Source: Alphaproteobacteria bacterium
Lineage (GTDB): Bacteria; Pseudomonadota; Alphaproteobacteria; CACIAM-22H2
Direction: 5' to 3'
DNA: 64,000 nt
Assembly (NCBI GenBank): GCA_016793165.1
Contig: JAEULA010000013.1
Span: forward strand, 1-64,000
A program made the translations under genes and the position numbers. Of the stretch, positions 28,821 to 42,157 are shown piece after piece. The notes beneath the pieces were generated by a model. It saw only the letters and a program-made list of their open reading frames with translations, was not told where the DNA came from and made no database searches. Every line of letters begins with the position of its first letter. Position 1 is the first letter of the stretch.

Positions 28821-30596
28821 TCACGCGCCCTGCTGCGGACGCATGTCCTTCGGGTCGATGCCGGCGACCACCACCGGCTTCTTCATCGCGTCGCGACGGA
28901 ACGGCTCGCCGAGTTCCTGGTTGAGGATGACCTCGATGAAGGTCGTGACACCCTTTTTCTGCGCGTCGCAGGCCTCGCGCAGCACGCGGGTCAGATCGGC
29001 CTGCGTCGTCACGACGATGCCCTTGAGCCCGCAGGCCTCGGCGACCTTGGCGTAGCTGAGCTTCAGGTTCAGCTCGGTGCCGACGAAGTTGTTGTCGTAC
29101 CAGAGGATCGAATTGCGCTTCTCGGCGCCCCACTGGTAGTTGCGGAAGACGACCATCGTGATCGCCGGCCAGCCGTCGCGGCCGATCGATCCCATCTCGT
29201 TCATCGAGATTCCGAAGGCGCCGTCGCCGGCGAAGCCGACCACCGGCGTATCGGGGCAGCCGATCTTGGCGCCGACGATCGATGGGAAGCCGTAGCCGCA
29301 CGGCCCGAACAGCCCGGGCGCCAGGTATTTGCGGCCCTGCTCGAAGGTCGGGTAGGCGTTGCCGATCGCGCAGTTGTTGCCGATGTCCGACGAGATGATC
29401 GCGTCCTTCGGCAGCCCGGCCTGGATCGCGCGCCAGGCCTGGCGCGGCGACATGCGGTCGGCATCGCGCCTGCGCGCATCGACGTTCCAGGTCGTGCCGG
29501 GATCGTCGTCCTCGTGGTCCATGCCGCTGAGCGCCTGCAGCCAGGCCGACTTGGTCTGGTGGACGAGCGCCTTGCGCGCATCGCGGTCGGTGTTGCCCGC
29601 GCTCGGCGCGAGCTTCGCCAGGATCTGGCGCGCGACCTGCTTGGCGTCGCCGCAGATCCCGATCGAGATCGGCTTGGCCAGCCCGATGCGGTCCGGGTTG
29701 ATGTCGACCTGGATGATCTTCGCGGTCTTCGGCCAGTAGTCGATCCCGTAGCCGGGCAGCGTCGAGAACGGATTGAGCCGCGTGCCGAGCGCCAGCACGA
29801 CGTCGGCCTTGGCGATCAGCTCCATCGCCGCCTTCGAGCCGTTGTAGCCGAGCGGGCCGCAGGCCAGGCGGTGGCTGCCGGGGAAGCTGTCGTTGTGCTG
29901 GTAGCTGCTGCACACCGGCGCATCGAGGCGCTCGGCGAGCGCCACGCAGTCCGCGATCGCGCCGCCGATGACGACGCCCGCCCCCGAAAGGATGACCGGG
30001 AACTTCGCGTCGGACAGCAGCTTGGCCGCCTCGGCGATCGCCTTCTCGCCGCCGGCCGGACGCTCGAACGCGATGATCGGCGGCAGGTTGATGTCGACGA
30101 CCTGGGTCCAGAGATCGCGCGGCACGTTGATCTGCGCCGGCGCGGAGCCGCGGATCGCCTTCGAGATCACGCGATTGAGTACCTCGGCGATGCGCGAGGG
30201 ATCGCGCACCTCCTCCTGGTAGCAGACCATGTCGCGGAACAGCGCCATCTGCTCGACTTCCTGGAAGCCGCCCTGCCCGATCGTCTTGTTCGCGGCCTGC
30301 GGCGTCACCAGCAGCATCGGCGTGTGGTTCCAGTACGCCGTCTTCATGGCGGTCACGAAGCCGGTGACCCCCGGGCCGTTCTGCGCGATGCACATCGCGA
30401 TCTTGCCGGTCGCGCGCGTGTAGCCGTCGCAGATGTAGCCGCCGTTGGTCTCGTGCGCGACGTCCCAGAACTTGATCCCGGCCTTGGGGAAGAGGTCCGA
30501 GATCGGCATGAACGCCGAGCCGATGATCCCGAAGGCGTGCTCGATGCCGTGCATCTGCAGCACCTTCACGAAGGCTTCTTCCGTCGTCATGCGCAT
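28821..30596 (-). CDS. xsc: Sulfoacetaldehyde acetyltransferase
   Basis: Thiamine-diphosphate enzyme that converts sulfoacetaldehyde and phosphate to acetyl phosphate and sulfite, the key desulfonation step for taurine and related C2 sulfonates. The 591-residue length fits Xsc. The N-terminus (MTTEEAFVKVLQMHGIEHAF) and HETNGGYICDGYTRATGK are closely Xsc-like; the ThDP motif is GDGAFGISMNEMGSIGRDGWP and on to FRNYQWGAEKRN. ATG at 30596 has GGGAG upstream; an ATG two codons later is possible. Enzymes making sulfoacetaldehyde, a phosphotransacetylase and a sulfite exporter are not adjacent. It diverges from the pyruvate:ferredoxin oxidoreductase operon. Confidence 0.95.
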   Translation of the reverse strand: MRMTTEEAFVKVLQMHGIEHAFGIIGSAFMPISDLFPKAGIKFWDVAHETNGGYICDGYTRATGKIAMCIAQNGPGVTGFVTAMKTAYWNHTPMLLVTPQAANKTIGQGGFQEVEQMALFRDMVCYQEEVRDPSRIAEVLNRVISKAIRGSAPAQINVPRDLWTQVVDINLPPIIAFERPAGGEKAIAEAAKLLSDAKFPVILSGAGVVIGGAIADCVALAERLDAPVCSSYQHNDSFPGSHRLACGPLGYNGSKAAMELIAKADVVLALGTRLNPFSTLPGYGIDYWPKTAKIIQVDINPDRIGLAKPISIGICGDAKQVARQILAKLAPSAGNTDRDARKALVHQTKSAWLQALSGMDHEDDDPGTTWNVDARRRDADRMSPRQAWRAIQAGLPKDAIISSDIGNNCAIGNAYPTFEQGRKYLAPGLFGPCGYGFPSIVGAKIGCPDTPVVGFAGDGAFGISMNEMGSIGRDGWPAITMVVFRNYQWGAEKRNSILWYDNNFVGTELNLKLSYAKVAEACGLKGIVVTTQADLTRVLREACDAQKKGVTTFIEVILNQELGEPFRRDAMKKPVVVAGIDPKDMRPQQGA

Positions 30597-30710
30597 CGTC
30601 GTTCTCTCCCAGCCTGTCCGTTGGGGGCTTCGTGCGGGTCGCCCGGGCACGCATCTGCGCCGCTCGGCCGGACCCGCCCCCGTTTCATCGATCTCAGAGA
30701 CCGGCGGCTC

Positions 30711-30734
30711 CCCGCGGCCGTCCTCGGCCGCGGG
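30711..30734. repeat. Perfect inverted repeat, 10-bp arms
   Basis: CCCGCGGCCG, loop TCCT, CGGCCGCGGG. It lies 115 bases upstream of xsc and 222 bases upstream of the GltD-like gene. It could be an RNA hairpin in either leader or a protein-binding dyad. Sequence composition makes a chance origin possible, but a perfect 10-bp stem with a 4-base loop is uncommon. Confidence 0.5.
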
Positions 30735-30763
30735 CGACGTCCGGTCGCCTCGAGGCGGCGGAT

Positions 30764-30791
30764 CTTGTCGCGCGAGACCTCCAGCGACAAG
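30764..30791. promoter_or_regulatory. Operator-like dyad CTTGTCGC-N12-GCGACAAG
   Basis: Two perfect 8-base arms separated by 12 bases, so arm centres are 20 bases apart, about two helical turns, as expected for a dimeric repressor or activator. It sits within the divergent region between xsc and the nifJ operon. No regulator gene lies next to it, so the protein is unknown. Confidence 0.4.
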
Positions 30792-30955
30792 GACCAATGC
30801 ACGCCGGCTTCGGGGCCGGAGCGGACGTGTCGCGGCCCCGTCGCGCGCCGCTCGCCGCAAGGACAAGGTGCCGCAGTGACAGCGCCCCGCGACCGGCCAA
30901 AGCTGCACCCGCGCGACCGACGTCCCGCGCAACCGAACGAAAGAAGGGCAGGACC

Positions 30956-32607
30956 ATGGCCCCGCGTCGCCGCGACATGACACCCGATGTCGACCTCACC
31001 CGCGAGAAGGGGGCGGGCGCGGTCCGCGCGCGACGGCCCGCCTATGTCGACATGCTGCCGCCCTGCAACAACGCCTGTCCGGCAGGCGAGAACATCCAGG
31101 CCTGGCTCGCGCTCGCGCAGGCCGGCCGCTACCGCGAGGCGTGGCTACAACTCGTTGAGGACAATCCGCTGCCCGCGGTCCACGGCCGCGTCTGCTATCA
31201 CCCCTGCGAATCGAGCTGCAACCGCGCCGAACTGGACAGCGCCGTCAGCATCCACGCCGTCGAGCGCTTCCTCGGCGACATGGCCGCCGAGCAGGGATGG
31301 CAGGTCCCGGTGGCGCCGCCGAGCGGCAAGCGCGTGCTCGTCGTCGGCGCGGGCCCCAGCGGGCTGTCGGCCGCCTATCACCTCGCCCGCCTGGGCCACG
31401 CGGTCGAGATCCACGAGGCCGGGCCGCTGCCCGGCGGCATGATGCATTTCGGCATTCCCGCATACCGCCTGCCGCGCGCCGATCTCATGAAGGAGGTCCG
31501 ACGCATCGAGGCGATGGGCGTTCGCATCGTCCTCAACCGCAAGGTCACCGACGTGCTGGCCGCGAAGGCGACCGGCGAATTCGACGCCGTTTTCGTCGCC
31601 ATCGGCGCGCATCTGGGCAAGCGCACCGGCATCCCCGCGCGCGACGCCGGCCGCGTGTTCGACGCGGTGCGCCTGCTCCACGACGTCGAGCTGGGCCAGG
31701 CGCCGCTGCTCGGCCGGCGCGTCGTCGTCTACGGCGGTGGCAACACCGCCATGGACGCCGCGCGCACCGCCAAGCGCCTCGGCGCCGAGGAGGCGCTGAT
31801 CGTCTATCGCCGCGACCGCGCGCACATGAAGGCGCACGAGTTCGAGGCCGACGAGGCGCTCGCCGAGGGCGTGAAGATCAAGTGGCTCACCACGATCAAG
31901 GAGATCGACGGCGCCGAGCTCACGGTCGAGGTCATGCGCCTCGACGACAAGGGCCAGCCGCAGCCCACCGGCACCTACGAGACCCTGAGCGCGGACTCGG
32001 TCGTGCTGGCGCTGGGCCAGGAGACCGACAGCGGGTTCCTGCGCGGGGTCCCGGGGCTGGTGTTCAAGAGCGACGGCAGCGTCGAGGTCGCCGCGAACAT
32101 GATGACCGGGCACCCCGGCCTGTTCGCCGGCGGCGACATGGTTCCGGCGGAGCGCAGCGTCACCATCGCCGTCGGCCATGGCAAGAAGGCGGCGCGCCAC
32201 ATCGACGCCTGGCTGCGCGGCACGACGCTGCAGCCGGCGGCGAAGCACCCGATCGTCGGGTTCGCGGGTCTGAACCTGCCCATCTACAGCGATGCCGCGC
32301 CGCGTCGCCAGGCGGAGCTCGCGCCGGAGCGGCGCATCGGCGGGTTCGCCGAGGTCGTCGCGGGCCTCGGCGAGGGCGAGGCGCGCTACGAGGCGCGGCG
32401 CTGCCTGTCCTGCGGCAACTGCTACGAATGCGACAACTGCTACGCCGCCTGCCCCGAGGACGCGATCGTCAAGCTCGGGCCCGGCAACGGCTACCGCGTG
32501 ATCGACGCGCGCTGCACCGGCTGCGCCGTGTGCTTCGAGCAGTGTCCGTGCCACGCGATCGAGATGATCGACGAACCGCCGGCGCGCGACGCGACCCGGG
32601 AGAACGC

Positions 32608-32611
<4 letters not shown>
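30956..32611 (+). CDS. GltD-like FAD/NAD(P) Fe-S oxidoreductase with C-terminal ferredoxin domain
   Basis: A 551-residue fusion. Residues about 30-110 are the cysteine-rich GltD N-terminal Fe-S domain (CNNACPAGENIQ; CYHPCESSC). Then come two nucleotide folds (VVGAGPSGLSAAYHL near 127; VVVYGGGNTAMDAA near 258) and a C-terminal double [4Fe-4S] domain (CLSCGNCYECDNCYAACP near 482; CTGCAVCFEQCP near 519). Such proteins pass electrons between NAD(P)H and ferredoxin-type partners. The stop overlaps the start of the pyruvate:ferredoxin oxidoreductase gene (ATGA), so it is probably its NAD(P) interface. No glutamate synthase large subunit is near, so a role in glutamate synthesis is unlikely. Confidence 0.9.
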
Positions 32612-36206
<3,595 letters not shown>

Positions 36207-36210
<4 letters not shown>

Positions 36211-37199
36211 TGCTCGCGACGCGCTATCTCGGCCTCGATCTGCGCAATCCGCTGGTCGCCTCGGCCTCGCCGCTCAATGCGGAGCTCGACAACATCCGTC
36301 GCCTCGAGGATGCCGGGATCGGGGCGGTCGTCCTGCCCTCGGTGTTCGAGGAGCAGCTGGTGGAGGACGAGGAGCGCCTCGAGCGGCTGATCTCGACCGG
36401 CATCGACAGCGTCGCCGAGGCGGCGAGCTACCTGCCCGCCGCACGCGACTACGGCGTCGGCACCGACCGGTATCTCGACCTGATCGCCCGCGCGCGACGG
36501 GCGGTCGGCGTGCCGGTCATCGCGAGCCTGAACGGCGTCACCGACCACGGCTGGATCGGCTACGCCCGCGACATGGAATCCGCCGGGGCGCAGGCGATCG
36601 AGCTCAACGTGTTCTGGATCCCGACGGACCTCTCGCTGTCGGGGCGCGACGTCGAGGAGCGGGTCGTCGACATCCTCGCCAGCGTGAAGGCCGCGGTGTC
36701 GATCCCGGTGGCGATCAAGCTCAGCCCCTATTTCAGCGCGATCGGTCACATGGCACGCCGGCTCGACGCGGCGGGCGCCGACGGACTCGTGCTGTTCAAC
36801 CGCTTCTACCAGCCGGACATCGACCTCGCCGCGATGCGCCTGAGCCCAGATCTCAAGCTGAGCCACGCCACCGAGATCCGCCTGCCACTGCTGTGGATCG
36901 GCGTCCTGCACGGCCAGGTCCGCGCATCGCTTGCGGCGACCAGCGGCGTGCAGGGTGCCGACGAGGTGATCAAGTACGTCCTCGCGGGCGCCGATGCAGT
37001 GATGACGACGGCCGCTCTGCTGCGCCACGGGATCGCGCATGCGACGACCATGGTGACGGGGCTGGGGCGCTGGCTCGAGGCGCGCGGCTTCGCATCGGTC
37101 GCAGACGCCCGCGGCCGGCTGAGCCGCCGCCACGTCGCCAATCCCGAGGCCTTCGAGCGCGGCAACTACATCCGCATCCTGCAGAGCCACGGCCATTGA
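36207..37199 (+). CDS. Dihydroorotate-dehydrogenase-like protein
   Basis: TIM-barrel flavoprotein of 330 residues related to PyrD. It starts YLGLDLRNPLVASASPLN and has ASLNGVTDHGWIGYARDMESAGAQAIELN, VAIKLSPYF and LVLFNRFYQPDID, with C-terminal phosphate-binding glycines less typical than in PyrD. Genes of this kind recur beside nifJ, and the ATG here overlaps the nifJ stop (ATGATG over TGA). True pyrimidine synthesis is less likely than a redox role tied to the oxidoreductase complex; the reaction is unknown. It ends 30 bases from the convergent S-adenosylmethionine synthetase gene. Confidence 0.88.
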
Positions 37200-37229
37200 T
37201 CGGCGGCGGCCCCGCGTCGGCGCCGAAAG

Positions 37230-38444
37230 TCAGAACAGGCGGACCTCGCCGGCCACGACCCGCGGCCACAGCGAGACGACGCCGGCGAGCGCGGCATCGA
37301 CCTGTGCGCGGACCGACGGCTCGACGTCGGCGGTCGTCGCGCCGGCGGCGAGGGCGACGCGAAGATGCGCGAGGCTCGGCGTCGTGATCGGGGCGCCGAT
37401 GCGGCTCGCGACCACGCATTCGCACGCCACGACACCGTCGACGGCGGCGACGATCGAGTCCGCAAGCTCCTGCGCGACGATGTTGTAGAGCTTTCCGACA
37501 TGGCTGATCGCGTTCTTGCCCGCGGTCGCCTCCATCGTCATCGGCCGGCCGACGGCGATCAGGCCGTTGACGCGGTTGCCACGCCCCGTCTCGCCGTCGT
37601 CGCCGCTCTCCGCCGAGGTGCCGGTGACGGTGAGATAGCAGGACCCGGCCTCCAGATCGTCGGCGGCGTTGATCGCCACCTCGCCCAGCGCCGCGCCGAG
37701 CCGCGCGCGGGCCAGCGCCACGACGGCGGCCGTCGTGTCCGTGCGGAAGCGGCGATACGCCGCGAGATCGGGCAAGGCCGGCGCGACGCCGGCGCAGGCG
37801 ATCGTGAGGTCGCAGCGCGCGCCGCGGCGGATCCCGGCGATCTTCACGTCCTCGCCGCAGGCGGGGGACGGGCGCGTCGCGGGGTCGGCGAGCCGCGCCG
37901 TCGCCTCGCGGACGACCTGCTCGAGCGGCGAGAGCGGCGCATAGCCGGCGCCCGCCGAGCTGTCGTTGGCGCGCGGCACGTTTCCGGCGCCGCGCGCGAA
38001 CAGAGCGGCGAGATCCACCGAGCCCGGGCGGATGCGGCTCTCGATCACCACGTCGCGCACCGGGTCGAGCCGCGCCAGCGTCCCGCGCAGCACCGCGTCG
38101 GCGGCCCGCCGGACGATGTCCTCGACATCGATCCTCTCGGTCCCGACTAGCGACGTGGCGCGGCCCGCGACGACGATCCGGATCGGCGCGAGTACGCGGC
38201 CGCCGCCGAAGCGAGGCTGCGACTCGCCGCCGACCAGCAGCACCTTGTCGACGTTGTGGTGCAGGACGCGATCGAAGCGATCGAGATAGGCGCGCGACAG
38301 CGCGCGCGATGCCGCCTCGGCGACGGCGTCGCACAGCGTGTCGGGATGTCCCGGGCCCTTGCACTCGACGAATTCCGCGCCGCGCGTCGCGGGATCGGCC
38401 ATGGCCTCGAGCACGAGGGGCGACGCGTCGTCGGTTCGGCGCAT
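37230..38444 (-). CDS. Methionine adenosyltransferase, archaeal type
   Basis: S-adenosylmethionine synthetase of the archaeal family, 404 residues, not of the bacterial MetK family. Blocks typical of the archaeal type are VECKGPGHPDTLCDAVAEAASRAL, HHNVDKVLLVGG, PRFGGGRVLAPI, the NDSSAGAGYAPLSPLE segment, and GKNAISHVGKLYNI near the C-terminus (each shown in part). ATG at 38444 has GGAG eight bases upstream; the open frame extends 17 codons further without a site. It follows an enolase-superfamily gene after 103 bases on the same strand. Archaeal-type enzymes occur sporadically in bacteria, often by transfer, and may supply SAM for a special pathway. Confidence 0.92.
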   Translation of the reverse strand: MRRTDDASPLVLEAMADPATRGAEFVECKGPGHPDTLCDAVAEAASRALSRAYLDRFDRVLHHNVDKVLLVGGESQPRFGGGRVLAPIRIVVAGRATSLVGTERIDVEDIVRRAADAVLRGTLARLDPVRDVVIESRIRPGSVDLAALFARGAGNVPRANDSSAGAGYAPLSPLEQVVREATARLADPATRPSPACGEDVKIAGIRRGARCDLTIACAGVAPALPDLAAYRRFRTDTTAAVVALARARLGAALGEVAINAADDLEAGSCYLTVTGTSAESGDDGETGRGNRVNGLIAVGRPMTMEATAGKNAISHVGKLYNIVAQELADSIVAAVDGVVACECVVASRIGAPITTPSLAHLRVALAAGATTADVEPSVRAQVDAALAGVVSLWPRVVAGEVRLF

Positions 38445-38547
38445 GCGGATGTCTCCGGTCTCCTCGGACCGTGACTCCGCCATACCGGCGCGCACAAGCC
38501 CGCGCGGCTGCGCGAATTGCCGCCCCGCCGCCGGGACTTCGCGCGGC

Positions 38548-39654
38548 TCAGCGCTCGTCGTGCTCGGCGATGAAGTCCATGTCGAGGCGCAGCCCGATTC
38601 CCGGCAGATCGGGCACCGTCATGAAGCCGTCGACCGGGACCGGCGCGTCCTTGAACACCTGGCCGGTGATGCCCTCGAACATCAGCAGCCGCTCGAGGAA
38701 CAGCGCGTTGGGGATCGCGGCCACGAGGTGGAGATGGATGTTCTCCATCGCATGCGGCGCGAACTTGACGTTCCAGGCCTGCGTCAGCGCGGCGCATTTC
38801 AGCATCTCGGTGTAGCCGCCGACGCGGGCGCCGTCGACCTGCACGATGTCCGCCGCCTCGTTGAGCAGCAGGTCGCGCACGCCGAACTTCGTGTACTCGT
38901 GCTCGCCGGTCGCCAGCGGAATGTCCGTGCCGCGCCGGAAGCGGGCGAGGCCCGGGATGTCGTCGGCGAAGACCGGCTCCTCGAACAGCATGATGTCGCA
39001 CTCGCGGATCCGGTTGGCGAGCTGGATCGCCGTCGCGGCGTCGAAGCAGTTGTTGGCGTCGATGAGGATCCGGACATCGGGGCCGACCGCATCGCGCACC
39101 TTGCGCACGCGCTGGGCGTCGCGGTTGGGCTGGCGGCCGCCGTCGAAGCCGACCTTCATCTTGATGTGGCGGAAGCCGCGTCCGACCATCGACTTCATCT
39201 CGTCGACCAGCTGGTCGTCCGAATAGGACGTCCAGCCGCCGCTGGCATAGACCGGCACGCGCGTGCGGTTCCCTCCGAGCAGGCGGCACACGGGCAGCCC
39301 CGCGATCTTGCCCTTGAGGTCCCACAGCGCGATGTCGACCGCGCTCAGGGCGCAGAAGGTCAGGCCCTTGCGGCCGATGCCGCGCAGATAGTGGAAGAAC
39401 TCCTCCCACAGCGCCTCGCTCTCCAGCGGATCGCGGCCGATCAGTCGCGGCGCCATGTTGCGGCGGATGAGCTCGCGCGTCGCCTCGCCGCCGACCTCGT
39501 GATAGGTGACTCCGATCCCCTCCAGCCCCTGGTCGGTCGTCAGGCGCACGACGACGAAACCGATCGTTTCCACCTTGCGGGTCGAGTCGGCGATGCCCGA
39601 CGGCACCTGGGTCGACACGAGATGGACGTCGACCTTGCTGATCCTGTGCTGCAT
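38548..39654 (-). CDS. Enolase superfamily enzyme (mandelate racemase/muconate-lactonizing group)
   Basis: 368-residue protein with the capping domain followed by the TIM barrel. The catalytic pattern can be followed: KMK (165-167, the KxK base), Asp199 (LIDANN), Glu225 (LFEEPV) and Glu251 (TGEHEY) as metal ligands, and a His in the FAPHAMENIH segment as the opposite base. This arrangement is of the mandelate racemase subgroup, which includes sugar-acid dehydratases and hydroxy-acid racemases. The start has no strong ribosome-binding site. It is 170 bases after the molybdenum hydroxylase gene on the same strand, so a role in the same catabolic locus is likely; the substrate is unknown. Confidence 0.9.
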   Translation of the reverse strand: MQHRISKVDVHLVSTQVPSGIADSTRKVETIGFVVVRLTTDQGLEGIGVTYHEVGGEATRELIRRNMAPRLIGRDPLESEALWEEFFHYLRGIGRKGLTFCALSAVDIALWDLKGKIAGLPVCRLLGGNRTRVPVYASGGWTSYSDDQLVDEMKSMVGRGFRHIKMKVGFDGGRQPNRDAQRVRKVRDAVGPDVRILIDANNCFDAATAIQLANRIRECDIMLFEEPVFADDIPGLARFRRGTDIPLATGEHEYTKFGVRDLLLNEAADIVQVDGARVGGYTEMLKCAALTQAWNVKFAPHAMENIHLHLVAAIPNALFLERLLMFEGITGQVFKDAPVPVDGFMTVPDLPGIGLRLDMDFIAEHDER

Positions 39655-39824
39655 TGGCGGTTCCCCTGAAGCGATGCGTCGTGCGAGCCGCGGCCGCACG
39701 GCGCGGCTCGATCGACGGACGGCGCCGCCGCATTCGGCTCGCGGAGAAGTCTGCCCTGCCGGCGCTTCGCTGTCCCCTGGTTTGCCGAAGCCGCGGCGCG
39801 AGAAGGCGTGGCGCTTCGCGCGGG

Positions 39825-42155
39825 TCAGCCCGCGCCGCCGCCGCGGGCGCGACGGGCAGCCTCGATCGCCGCCCACACCCGCGCGGGCGTCGCCGGCATC
39901 TCGATCCGGCGCACGCCGAGCGGCGCAAGCGCGTCGCAGATCGCGTTGATCGTGGCGGCGAGCGACCCGACCGTCCCGGCCTCGCCCACGCCCTTGGCGC
40001 CGAGCGGGTTGACGGCGGTCGGCACCTCGCGCGTCGCGATCGCGATCGCCGGCACGTCCGCCGCGCGCGGCATCGGATAGTCCATGAACGACCCGGTGAG
40101 GAGCTGCGCCGAGCCGGGCTCGTAGCGGATCTCCTCCATGAGCGCCTGCCCCATGCCCTGCGCCACGCCGCCGTGGATCTGGCCGTGGACGAGATCCGGG
40201 TTCAGCACGCGGCCGATATCCTCGACCACCGCGTAGCTCTGGACCTCGACGGCGCCGGTCTCCGGATCGACCTCCACCTCGCAGACATGGCAGCCGTTCG
40301 GAAAGGTGACCCGCGGCGGCTGGAACGCGGCGGCCGCGACCAGGCCGCGCTCCGCGTCCGGTCGGTCGCCCTGCCCGGCTGCCGCCAAGGCGGCGAGCTC
40401 GGCCAGCGCCACGCCGCGATCCGTGCCGACGACCCGGAAGGCCCCGGCGGCGAACTCGAGATCGGCCACCGCCGCCTCCAGATGCTCGGCCGCCAGGTCG
40501 CGTGCGATGCGCAGGGTCTCCTCCACTGCCAGCGACATCGCCGTGCCGCTGACGCAGAGGCCCGCCGAGCCGCCGCTGCCGCGGCCGGTCTCGATCTCGT
40601 CGGTATCGCCCTGATGATAGACGCAGCGGTCGGCGGGGATGCCGAGCCGCGCGGCGACGATGCGCGGCCATGCCGTCTCGAGACCCTGCCCGACCGACAT
40701 CGCGCCGGTGAAGAGGTGCACGCGGCCATCGGGATTCACGACGAGGCGCGCCGAGTCCGGCAGCACCTTGCTGTACGGGCCCCCGGCGACCTCGATGGGA
40801 TTGCAGACCCCGAGCCCCCGCAGCCGGCCGCGTCGCGCGCTCGCGGCCTTGCGGGCCGGGTACCCCGCGAGATCGGCGAGCCGATGCGCCTCGTCCATGT
40901 TGGCGGCGAAGTCGCCGCAGTCGTACTCGAACAGCAGCCCCGTCCGGTACGGCATCGCCGCGGCCGGAATCAGGTTGCGGCGGCGCAGCTCGATCGGATC
41001 GAGGCCGAGCTCGGTCGCCGCGAGATCGATGGTCCGCTCGATCACGTATGTGGCGTCGGGTCGCCCGGCCCCGCGATAGGGCGCCGTCGGCAGCGTGTTG
41101 GTGAGCACGCCGTGGACTTCTGCGGCGATCAGCGGCGTGCGATACACGCCGGCGATGCCGCCGATGTTCGTGATCGCGCCGAGCGACCGCCCGGAGGCAT
41201 ACGCCCCGACATTGACGGCATAGCCGACCTGAAGCGCGACGAACTTCCCGTCGCCGTCCAGCGCGAGCACGGCCTCGAAGGCGACGTCGCGCGCCTGGTC
41301 GTCGGAGATGAAGCCCTCGCCGCGCTCGGAGAGCCAACGCACCGGGACGCCGAGCCGGCGCGCCGCCCAGCACACCAGGCCGTCCTCGCGCGCCACGTCG
41401 GCCTTCATTCCGAAGGCTCCGCCGACGTCGCCGGCAACGACGCGCAACCGCGACGGCTCGAGCCCGAGAAGCCGCGCGAGCCCGTTGCGCAACGCGAACG
41501 GCGTCTGCGTCGCCGCATGGACCTCGAGCCGTCCGTCCGCCAGCGGCCGCGCGACGATCACGCGCGGCTCCATCGGGCAGGCCGCCACCCGCGAGACGCG
41601 ATCGACGAGACGCGTCACATGCGCCGCGCCGGAGATGGCCGCGGCCACGCCGTCGCGATCGCCGTGGCGCCAGATGAACGCGACGTTGTCGGGCGCGTCC
41701 GGCCACAGGGCCGGCGCGCCGGCGGCTCGCGCCGCGTCGCAGCGGATCACCGCAGGCAGGGACTCGAACGCGACGTCGATGCGCTCGACCGCGTCGACCG
41801 CCTGGGCGTGCGAACGCGCCACCACCATCGCGACCGGCTCGCCGACGTGCCGCACGATGTCGCGTGCCAGCAGCGGGCGCGGCGTGCGCGGCGCCGGCGC
41901 GCCGTCCGGACGCTTGTAGGGGACGACCGAGGGCAGGTCGCCGACCCCGTCGGCGGCGAGGTCGCGCGACGTGAGCACGGCAAGAACGCCGGGCATCTCG
42001 GCGGCGGTCGTGGTGGCGATCGACGCGATGCGCGCATGAGGGTGCGGGCTGCGCAGGAAGGCGACATGGCACAGCCCGTCCGGCCGCCGGTCCGCGGTGA
42101 AACGGCCCTCGCCGCGCAGCAGTCGGTCGTCCTCGCGCCGGCCCGTCGTATCCAT
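39825..42155 (-). CDS. Molybdenum hydroxylase large subunit (xanthine dehydrogenase/CO dehydrogenase family), orphan
   Basis: 776-residue molybdopterin-binding subunit. It has the N-terminal a/b-hammerhead region (LLRGEGRFTADRRPDG), GGAFGMK, PYRGAGRPDATYV near residue 355, VGQGLETAWPRI and the catalytic-Glu motif KGVGEAGT near residue 720. The active-site loop is PYRGAGRP, not AYRCSFR, so it is not a form I CO dehydrogenase. Family enzymes hydroxylate N-heterocycles or aldehydes. The FAD and [2Fe-2S] subunits that normally accompany it are absent on both sides. It starts only 2 bases after the LysR gene stop. Partners must be encoded elsewhere or replaced. Confidence 0.92.
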   Translation of the reverse strand: MDTTGRREDDRLLRGEGRFTADRRPDGLCHVAFLRSPHPHARIASIATTTAAEMPGVLAVLTSRDLAADGVGDLPSVVPYKRPDGAPAPRTPRPLLARDIVRHVGEPVAMVVARSHAQAVDAVERIDVAFESLPAVIRCDAARAAGAPALWPDAPDNVAFIWRHGDRDGVAAAISGAAHVTRLVDRVSRVAACPMEPRVIVARPLADGRLEVHAATQTPFALRNGLARLLGLEPSRLRVVAGDVGGAFGMKADVAREDGLVCWAARRLGVPVRWLSERGEGFISDDQARDVAFEAVLALDGDGKFVALQVGYAVNVGAYASGRSLGAITNIGGIAGVYRTPLIAAEVHGVLTNTLPTAPYRGAGRPDATYVIERTIDLAATELGLDPIELRRRNLIPAAAMPYRTGLLFEYDCGDFAANMDEAHRLADLAGYPARKAASARRGRLRGLGVCNPIEVAGGPYSKVLPDSARLVVNPDGRVHLFTGAMSVGQGLETAWPRIVAARLGIPADRCVYHQGDTDEIETGRGSGGSAGLCVSGTAMSLAVEETLRIARDLAAEHLEAAVADLEFAAGAFRVVGTDRGVALAELAALAAAGQGDRPDAERGLVAAAAFQPPRVTFPNGCHVCEVEVDPETGAVEVQSYAVVEDIGRVLNPDLVHGQIHGGVAQGMGQALMEEIRYEPGSAQLLTGSFMDYPMPRAADVPAIAIATREVPTAVNPLGAKGVGEAGTVGSLAATINAICDALAPLGVRRIEMPATPARVWAAIEAARRARGGGAG

Positions 42156-42157
42156 CG

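Larger units (their letters stand above)
30597..30955. promoter_or_regulatory. Divergent intergenic region between xsc and the nifJ operon
   Basis: 359 bases without a gene, containing the start signals of both flanking transcription units. It carries two clear dyads, listed separately. I see no convincing sigma-70 -35/-10 pair, no riboswitch and no small open frame with a ribosome-binding site. Open frames crossing it are extensions of the neighbours. Confidence 0.6.

Noticed and set aside
39825..42155. Form I carbon monoxide dehydrogenase large subunit (coxL)
   Set aside because: The active-site loop is PYRGAGRP and not AYRCSFR, and coxM and coxS are missing.
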